In this document: positions 56,551-64,000 of the stretch, piece after piece
Position numbering within the stretch: position 1 is the stretch's first letter
Layout: each line of letters begins with the position of its first letter
Assembly (NCBI GenBank): GCA_905178155.1
Contig: CAJINV010000006.1
Span: forward strand, 2,173,700-2,237,699
Direction of reading: 5' to 3'
Length of the DNA: 64,000 nucleotides
From: Amoebophrya sp. A120
Taxonomy: Eukaryota > Sar > Dinophyceae > Syndiniales > Amoebophryaceae
The notes under the pieces: model-generated
Told to the model about the DNA's origin: nothing
Seen by the model: the letters and a program-made list of their open reading frames with translations, nothing else
The model's database searches: none
Translations under genes and position numbers: made by a program

Positions 56551-57978
56551 TTACTTCGGGACCAGCTCGCCGTTGGGGCCGTAGGTGTAGGTGGCGCCGG
56601 CGCCCGGCATGGCCGTGCCCAAGGCGGGAGTGGTGAACAGCTGACCGGCACCCTGGAACTTGCTCATCTCCTCCTGCTATGCATTGCGAACATGTCTGCA
56701 TCTGACAATGACAAAGTGAAACTTGTATTGTGGAACTTGTATCGCTTATCTGATACTCCGGGAAAATCTAAATCTGCACTACATGTTGACCGACAAGAGA
56801 GCACCTTCCCTGCTCTTGCGTGTAGAAGTCAATTAGTTTGTAGCCCAGCATGCGCATGACAGACTGTTGTCAAGGCTTAGCTGCACCTAAAAATGCTAAC
56901 GCCACGCCATACAATCCCGCATCAGTATTTTCTAGACACAGACACGCTTGCACTTAGTACCTGCATCTTCATCTGCATCTCCTGCTGTTTCTTCTCCATC
57001 TCAAACCTTGTAAATTTTGATTTTCATGTTACATCTGGATTTGGTTTGTCTTTGTCATGCGCCTTTGCCCATCTGGAATTGCGTTTCTCATTCAAAATCC
57101 CGCAAGACAAAAGCGAAAAAAATCACATTGTACTGTTGCTTCTGCATCTCCTCCTCGGCCTTCTTCTGCTGGTATTCCATGCTGAGCTGCATAGCCTGCT
57201 GCTCCAGAGCAGCCTTCTGCTGCGCCGCCTGCTGCTGCAGGGCCATCAGCTGTTCCATGCGCTGCTGGTCCAGGGCCATCTCCTGCTGCTTCACTTCCAT
57301 GTCGATCTGGCGAGGTTGGTATGGATTTTGATTTTCAAATGAGCTTGTCATGCACAAACTCCTATACTCAGAGATGCATCACAAACGCGAACAAGCCATC
57401 ATCTCGATATCCTAGAGATGAGGATGACCAAATTTAAAGCTGCATCTTTTAAAACCATAAGTAGTAGTAGGAATCGTTTCTCCAACAAATCAAACCTGCA
57501 TGATGAACTGCTTCTTTTGCTGATCCGCCTGGCCGAGCAGGTACTCCTTCTGGTGCTTCACCTGGGCCTCCAACACCTGGGTGCCCTGCTTCATATCAAA
57601 TGTAAAAATGTCTGTGTCTGGAAGATTGAAACTTGTCATGCTAAATCTGCAGCATGCAAAAATCTGTGTTGCATGATTACCAAAAGTCGCCCAGTTTTGA
57701 CCAAGTCGGGAGGGAGTTTCTCATGCAGGATAGACCTGAGAAAGGTCTCGCAGAATCTGTCATGCTAGGTCCTGCATTCCAGACCTCATGGGTCATGGAA
57801 AAGCAGCATGACAAGTCTGGCACTCTTCCAGAGCCAGACACTTTTGCACTTGATACTTCACCTGCTCGTCCAACATCTTCATGTAGGCGTCCTTCTGCTT
57901 GCCGATAGTGGAGGGGTCCGGCATGCCGGCAGTCAGAGACTGCGGCGGCATCTGCATCGGGGGCATAGCAGCCGACAT
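56551..57978 (-). CDS. Gln-rich coiled-coil protein, conserved alveolate type
   Basis: Exons: 57978-57856, 57593-57496, 57306-57134, 56999-56961 and 56677-56551. The protein starts MSAAMPPMQMPPQSLTAGMP, then PSTIGKQKDAYMKMLDEQVK, then an uninterrupted Gln/Met/Lys-rich coiled coil (EALKHQKEYLL-type, MALDQQRMEQLMALQQQ, MEYQQKKAEEEMQKQQ) and ends ATYTYGPNGELVPK. Short proteins with the same start (SLTAGMP...KQK) and the same Gln-rich helix are familiar from dinoflagellates and Perkinsus, usually annotated only as hypothetical or p200-like. Codon bias toward C/G in third position is strong, suggesting high expression. One intron is introner B16 with exact duplication CTTCA, one is the decayed B18, and two are GT-AG. 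Function unknown. Confidence 0.8.
56678..56960. mobile_element. Family B-derived intron with GT-AG sites (B18)
   Basis: Degraded family B ends (GAACATGTCTGCATCTGA; TAGACACAGACACGCTTGCA); the minus strand donor is GTACTAAG. An older introner in the Gln-rich coiled-coil gene. Confidence 0.72.
57594..57855. mobile_element. Family B introner B16
   Basis: Family B ends, exact duplication CTTCA; Gln-rich coiled-coil gene. Confidence 0.9.
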
Positions 57979-58947
57979 TTTTGAAAACGGAGGTTGGTGG
58001 TGTCAAGGAAAAAACTGATGAGTCCTCTCACTTTCCCCTACAGGTTTGAATTGGGAGCCAAATTAAATTTAGGATTTCCGCTCTTATTTCTACCTCCTCT
58101 CAGTCTCAGTCCCACGGACTCGGTGGATGTAGTAATTGCCAAGCCATAGTAATTCAGTTTTAGATTTTAAATCCCGCCGGAAAGCGCGAGTAAAAAAACT
58201 TAGAGTTAGACGTCATCTGTCACAAGAGGGCATTAACTTTTTCTGTTCGTCGCATAGTTGAAAACCGCGTGCAGGGTCACAATTCGCTTTCAATTCTTAA
58301 ATCATGTCAAATAAACACCGTCCTCGTACACGTGGCTTAGATGCTGGTGCAACTAGAACTAACATCGCAGCGGTTTTTAAGTTCACAGTGTGAAGGAGTC
58401 TACCCCAAAGTCAACAACACCCAGCAAACAAAAAAAAAACGAACACGACCGAACGCAAGCGTCGCGCCCGCCTGCAACCACACAACAAGGCGCGGCCACA
58501 GTAACGCTCTAGTAGCTTCATTTCTTTCACTGCCTAGTTAATTCCACCAAAATGAAGATATTTCCTCCTGAGTTGCGTCTTTTTCTCCTACAACATCGGC
58601 GCGGCACCACGTGTGCGAAGCTGTCAAACCGAAACGAAACAAATTGCAGGCACGCAGAAGAATGACAATGAACAGCTAATTTCCTCTAAAATCAAAGTTG
58701 TTCAGCATTGATTTTTTATTTTCATCCCTATGCTTCTTGAACGAATGATTTCATACTGGTATCGCGTGGCCTGTTTCTGCTTCACGTGCAATACAGTTGC
58801 CCTTCTGGCTCTAGGAATTCCTACTGTAGTTTTTTCACTCCGTCTTCAATGTCATCACCATCAGCCTTCTTATCCATCGTGATCTCGTCATGAGGAGTTT
58901 TGCTCAAGGTGGAAAAGAAATTTTGTAGTCTTCATTAGCAATAACCC
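57979..58947. other. Spacer between the coiled-coil and kinase genes
   Basis: About 1 kb; upstream region of the coiled-coil gene and 3' side of the kinase gene. No introners, exons or defined signals seen. Confidence 0.4.
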
Positions 58948-61900
58948 CTACTGCTCCAGCTGCCGCCGCCTCCTCCTCCCACCCGTCTTCGACACCTTCT
59001 TAAATCGGAACGAAAAATCTAAATCATCTTCTTGCTGAGGCTGGCCCTGATAGTACGCACCACCGGTAGTTGTTCCCCGACTCACGAGATTCTTAGCTCC
59101 AAAACCCCCGCCTGCTCCATTCATCCCCCGTGGCGTTGGGGTCGCAGACGGGTTCTTTTGCTGAAATTCGAGTTCCTCTTTTAAAAACCTCGCTTCAAAC
59201 TCCCTGATTTTATTCCGCTTGTCCCATTTGATCCCCAAAGCATTGTCGTCCTCCGGAGGTTCGAATAATTGCACAGAGCCCGACGAGGACAACCCAGCAG
59301 ACCTCCGGGATCCTCCGCCGGTCAAGTAGCTCTGCGGCGACGTTGTTGTTGACAGGTCAATCGTCCCAGAATTTTTGCTATGATCCACTGCTAGCCCCTG
59401 CAGCTCGTATTCGAAATCATTCATCCGGGAGCTCTTCCTGCTACCACTTTTTAGCCGCTCGTCAAAACTGTGGTTATCTACATTCGAGTTCGCTGATTTT
59501 TGACTCCGGCTTAGCGTGCTGTTGTGACTGGCTTTCCGATCTTTTTTCGAGAGAAGATACTCTTCTTGTTCCTCTTCCGCGTCAACACTGGAGTTTTGCG
59601 AAGATGGTCCTTCTTCTTCTTCTTCGTCCAAAAACCCATTATTTCCTGCTCTCATCCGGCAGAATTCTTGAAATTTCTCCCCAAACCGTTCCTTCGGATT
59701 GGACGCATTGATGCTGTAATTGCTGTAATTCCCACTCTTCTGTACCATGTTCTGCCTCACCGACACCAGCTGCTTCGCAATCTGGTCGCATTTCGGCCTG
59801 ATACTCGGTTCCTTCTGCAAGCACTTTTTGAGCAATTTCAGCCACCACACGGGCAGTTTCTCCTGTAAATGCGGGTAGTTCGCTTGCAACAGCCGTTGTA
59901 GGTAGTTCTCTTCCGCGAAAATCTGAACCCCGAGGTGAATCAACTTTGCGGTCGGCGCACCATAAAAGCCGTCGCAGGACAAAGAGTTCTCCTGGTGCTC
60001 GCCGAACTTGTTATTGTTCTGCTGGAACATCAGCAGGTCTAGATTCTGTGCAGCTCGTGGGGAGAAGGTGAGGGAATCTGTGGTTCGAATCCCGCTGAAA
60101 CTCTCAGTGGTTTCTAAAAGAAGTTGCTGGTCGAGAAGAATCTTGTCGTCGTCGAAGTCATCCACTGATTTCAGCTTGTTTTTCATCTTCTTGTTTTGCT
60201 GACCGGTTTTGCGCCCCGTGGCTCTTGCTGTCGTCCCATCCCCTTTGTGTAGTTGACCCTCACGTGGCGAAGCGGTCGCTGGAGAAATTTTTTGCTCACC
60301 GTGGTTTTGCCAATAATCCACCGGCACCCGGCTTCTTCTCTGCTTAATATCCTGTAAATCCCAGAGGAAATCTCCGGTCAACAGCTCAAACAACACGCAC
60401 CCAATCCCCCAAACGTCAATTTCCCGGCCGTAGCTTGACCTGCCGAGCAGTTCTGGCGCTTTGTAACAGTCCGTTCCGACTTGCGAATGGAGCTGGGGCT
60501 GCTCGAGATTTTGAAATTGCGCAGCTGCAGGAACAGGACCTCCAGCAGGTCGTGGCAAGCTGTTCCCCATCGAGGAGGAGAGTCCAAAATCCCCAAGTTT
60601 CAAGGTCAACGGCCCGATTTTGTCCAAAAAAGTAGAGCCGGTATAAAATTTGTTAGAAGAGGACGTAGATGCACCCGGAGAAGAAGTCAAAAACACGTTC
60701 TGACTCTTCACGTCGCGGTGAATCACGTTTTTGGAATGGCAATACGCAAGAGCGGCAACGAGCTGCTGCAGGTAGTTGAACACCTCGAACTCCGTAAACC
60801 ACTCGTAGTAGTTGTCAATGTGGTCTTTCAAATCTCCCCGGTCGCAATATTCCATAATCAGGTAGTACTCGTAGCCGGAGTTACCACTGCCACGTGGTGA
60901 GAGAGAAGTCGCACTAGCGGTTGTGCCATTTTTGTTTTCACTGTCTTTGTTGTGCACGAAATCGTCAATGTACGCCACGTATGCATTGCAAATATGTCTG
61001 GGCCTCGAAGAATGCAAGTCTGTCATGCTTGGCTGACAAGACAGAAAAGTCTGTCATGCTTGGTGCGTTACAGTGCCACTTGTCTGTCATGCAAAAAGCC
61101 ACTTTTCATGCGATTCACGCTAGACATAGCCGCTCAGAAACTTGTCATGCGCGCCCCTCTACTACAGGTACAGGTTGCGTATCATTCGGACATTAGCATC
61201 ACAACTTTCCAGACCCAGACATATTTGCAATGCATACCACGACATTCGGGTGCTGCAGTCTCCGTAACTCTTTCGCCTCCTGTTGAATTCGCTGCAGGTG
61301 ATATCCACTGCAAAAGTATCGCACTCCTCGTAGTCTAAAAATCGCAATCATGCATTACACATCTTCATCCCAAGGCAAAACAGCATGACAAATTCCATTT
61401 GGATTTGAGCTATATTTGTAACGCAATTACAACTCAGCTGCACGATACGTTTGCAATTCGTAGGTGCGCGATGTTTTCGATTTTTGGAGTGCGTTTCGCG
61501 ACGATGTAGTTGGGTTTGTGTGATGTTGTTTTCGCCGCAGACGCCGGGCTGGCACTACCGCCACCAACGTTTTTGCCGTTCTTGTCGGTTGCACCCTTGT
61601 TCCCTCGGCTGCCGCTCCCTCTAGTTGCGCCTGGCGTCGTGCTCGTGGAGACCTGTGCTGCTGTAGTCCCAGCACTACCCGGAGTTCCACGTTCCCGGAT
61701 CAAAAACACTGACGCGTAGCCGCCTTTTCCCAACAACGTTTTCTCCTCATGTTCTTCCACATATTCATATTTCTTGGTACAAAACGGGCACTTGCAGCTG
61801 TGTGAATGGTCGTCGTGGTCATTGCCAAAGTCGTAGAACCGGAGGAGGTTGGTGTCCTTGCAGAGATAGTACACTCCGATGCAAGCAAGAATGGTGAGAA

Positions 61901-63050
61901 TCAAGGTGTTCCATAAAGGTAATTCGACGGATAAATGGGTCGAGTTCTTCAGAAGTAACAACAGGCTCATGAGGTTGGGCTTGACGAATTCTGTCGCGTC
62001 TTCCTCGAAGTTGTATCTTTCCGTTGCGGGTGGCGACGAGCGGCGGTTGTCTACTCCTGGTGGATGTCGATTGGACGAAGCGCCGACGTCTTTGCGCCCC
62101 GAAGACGCAATGTCAAAATGGTCCCTACTCCGGCTGGTCTTTTGCCTTTCGTGATTCTGCCCGGGGGCGTGGAGCGCGTCGTCGTCACGACCGTCGGACA
62201 CCGAAGCAAGAGTCGCTCTTGTTCTTATGCGGGGTTGAAGAACGGCGTCTGAATATTCTACCTCACCGCCATCCTGTACAGGTCCATCCTCTACCACCGT
62301 TGCCACATCCTCATCGCTTTGATCGGTACTTTTCGGCAAAATATTATCAGAAGGTGCTGAAGACGTAGAAGCCGCTGCGCCACTGACGTAAAACTGGTGC
62401 TCATGAAAATTCCGCGGCCCACCGGTCTGTTGTTCAGGCGGTGGTGCCGTTGCGTGCGTCGTGGTAAAAACCGTGGCTGTGCCTGTGTCAGCGTGCGGTG
62501 AGACGATCTTCTCGTGGTAGTTACCATCGAAGTTCCTCCCTCCTCCATCTCTCGCAGCTGCAGCATTTGGGTCGACATACAGCAGGCTTTCGAATGTTTG
62601 AGTTTGACCGCTTCCAAGATTACTAGGCAAATACACGTGGTTAAAAATTTGCTCTTCAGAGCCACTTCTGGGTCCCGCAAGCTGCTGTGCCCTGGATGTT
62701 GATGTAGTTCTAGCAGTAGCACTGGCTCCAGAGGAGCCGTTCCAACCTGTCTCGTGGCCGCCCAAGCACGGCCGCGGTACCAAAACGATGATCACGATCA
62801 GAAAGAAGGAGGACGGCGAGGTAGAGGTTGTTCCTGAGAAGTAGGTGGAGAAGAAATTTGTATTGCCGGAAGTGGTGGTGGAACTCGAACTGCAAGAATC
62901 GCTATAAGAAGAAGGAGGTGGCGGGGTCCCCTTTCTCCAAAGCAGATTTTTTCCAGTCGTGCTGGCCTCCGCATCTACTTCCAATGCAACGGTTCTTGGT
63001 TCGCCATCCGGAGAAGACGAGAAGCACTGCTGGTCTTTAAGCTGCAACAT
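58948..63050 (-). CDS. Transmembrane NEK-like Ser/Thr protein kinase
   Basis: Three exons: 63050-61463, 61301-61237 and 60979-58948, about 1,230 residues. The N-terminal part has a hydrophobic stretch near residue 85 (SSFFLIVIIVLVPRPCLGG), a long low-complexity region and a clear transmembrane helix at about residue 380 (WNTLILTILACIGVYYLC). After a CKCPFC pair the kinase domain begins: glycine loop LGKGGYASVFL, VAK lysine (YIVAKRTPKI) after a Ser/Thr/Gly insert, alpha-C QQEAKELRRLQHPNVV, catalytic loop VIHRDVKSQNVFL, DFG (KLGDFGLSSS), APE (YKAPELLG) and DVWGIGCVLFELLTG. A large acidic insert precedes the final CLQKEPSIRPKCDQI. All catalytic residues are present. The loop and alpha-C sequences resemble NEK kinases, which are normally soluble, so a membrane-spanning form is unusual. 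Introners A23 and B17 interrupt the N-lobe. Confidence 0.85.
60980..61236. mobile_element. Family B introner B17
   Basis: Family B ends, exact duplication CCACG; kinase gene, joining LQHPNVV to AYIDDFVH. Confidence 0.92.
61302..61462. mobile_element. Family A introner A23
   Basis: Family A ends; duplication GGTGA/GGTGC; kinase gene, joining KIENIAH to LQRIQQEAKEL. Confidence 0.88.
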
Positions 63051-63961
63051 TATGATCAGGAGCAGGTAGACGTCTTTCGCTAGTACATAATTGTCGAACG
63101 ATCGAAAAAACCGAGCCGCTATTTCCAGGGTCTTCGGTGGACGTCGACGCTCCCAATTTGAATTTCTATACGCAGCCTCGTCATTAATGTGTCAACATTT
63201 GAGGGGGAGTTTCAGTTTTGAGTCGATCTCGCGGTTTAATGTGCCCTCAAACGGAAATTTTATGATCTGGGTAGAAATAATGACATCCTCATCACCAACG
63301 GAAAGGGTACAAAGTACTGTTCTATCTTCACGGCGAATAACCATATCCAAATTTTTTCGATTAGTTACAGAAACAGCACGGTGGGTAATACTACTTGTAC
63401 TTACTGTTACTACTGAATACGTCCTTTGCTTTTGCGTGGGAGCCGTTCGGGGAGGAAGGGAGGTTGGGTTTGGGTTTACACGTCGGGTCGTAACTGAGCG
63501 GAAAAGATGAAAAAAAGATCGCGTTTGACTGACAATGTCAGATCGTTTTTAGCTGTTGCAAGCTCGTCTCCGCCTGCTTGGTTCCTGCTAACAAGCTCTT
63601 CTCGTGTTCACAACAAAAAAAGTACCGATCCTTCCTGAGTCGTATCCACGCTCCTTGCGTCTGCGTAAAGTAAAGATCATCTATCGAAATCATCATATAG
63701 TGTGTGTGACGGCCGCTGCGACAGATCACGATCCTTGTCTCCGTCTGTACATGATCATTGCGAACTGCTAGTACTTATCCCGATCTGTGGGCGCCCCTTC
63801 CATCTCACTTGCTTTCGGTTGCCAGGGGTGCCAGTAGAAAAGAGACTGGAACAGATGTATCCAACAACTTCAGACCAGAAAGGTAATAGCCAGGACCTCC
63901 AGCTTCTTCATAGCCTCGTATTAACGCTGAGTGGCTTTTCCTGTTCTACTTTGTCCGCGCA
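63051..63961. other. Spacer upstream of the kinase gene
   Basis: About 0.9 kb. A minus-strand frame at 63538-63729 (63 codons, with QGAWIRLRKDRYFFCCEHEK) could be the end of another gene. Nothing else is recognised. Confidence 0.35.
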
Positions 63962-64000
63962 CAGAGATAGTACACTCCAATGCAAGCGAGAATGGTGAGG
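63962..64000 (-). pseudogene. Duplicated kinase transmembrane segment, truncated by window end
   Basis: Translates LTILACIGVYYLC, identical to the kinase transmembrane helix encoded at 61861-61899; the DNA matches at roughly 35 of 39 positions. Here it is followed by ARTK and a stop instead of the CKCPFC and kinase part. It is either the start of a paralog (with a splice site nearby) or a truncated duplicate. Confidence 0.6.

Noticed and set aside
1-64000. CRISPR array from the many dispersed CATGACAAAT-type motifs
   Set aside because: The repeats are paired as inverted ends of TIR elements in introns, irregularly spaced and eukaryotic in context.

Overview
The window looks like a compact nuclear genome segment from a flagellated alveolate, most probably a syndinian/dinoflagellate parasite of the Amoebophrya type. 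The grounds are: multi-exon genes almost all on the minus strand; flagellar and mitochondrial genes (AK7-like, CCDC13-like, PTPA, DNAJC11-like) plus an alveolate-type Gln-rich coiled-coil protein; and, above all, dozens of short introns that are themselves terminal-inverted-repeat (TIR) mobile elements ('introners'). Introner invasions are known from Amoebophrya and a few other protists. The species call is inference.

Layout: a partial membrane-anchored protein with a methyltransferase-like fold (about 0.3-2.4 kb); a CCDC13-like coiled-coil protein (2.8-5.8 kb); the PP2A activator PTPA (6.5-9.8 kb); a spacer; a large AK7-like gene with C-terminal Dpy-30 motif (11.2-20.9 kb) holding about 17 introners and one 0.77-kb GC-rich TIR element; a spacer; an unassigned gene (22.4-26.8 kb); a gene-poor stretch (26.8-31.2 kb); an 11.4-kb element with 200-bp TIRs (31,321-42,758) carrying three unrecognised genes; a GC-rich and palindrome-bearing spacer (42.8-45.3 kb); a Ser-rich unassigned gene with tandemly duplicated exons (45.4-50.3 kb); a DNAJC11-like gene (51.5-54.9 kb); a spacer; the Gln-rich coiled-coil gene (56.55-57.98 kb); and a transmembrane NEK-like kinase (58.9-63.05 kb), with a copy of its transmembrane segment at the right edge.

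The introners fall into at least six TIR families (A-F; G is a single case). All families share one architecture: termini TAT...ATA (occasionally TGT...ATA) and a 5-bp target-site duplication. I count about 32 copies with an exact 5-bp duplication. In the cases worked through, splicing restores the pre-insertion reading frame by removing the element plus one duplication copy, often with no possible GT-AG register. The 11.4-kb element has the same signature: TAT...ATA ends and a 5-bp duplication (AAAGA). It is therefore a candidate autonomous relative of the machinery that spreads these introns. This link is the most interesting inference in the window.

I found no convincing rRNA, tRNA, CRISPR, riboswitch or bacterial-type regulatory signals. 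Exon boundaries are read from reading frame, target-site duplications and homology remembered by eye, so ends of individual exons are approximate unless stated.
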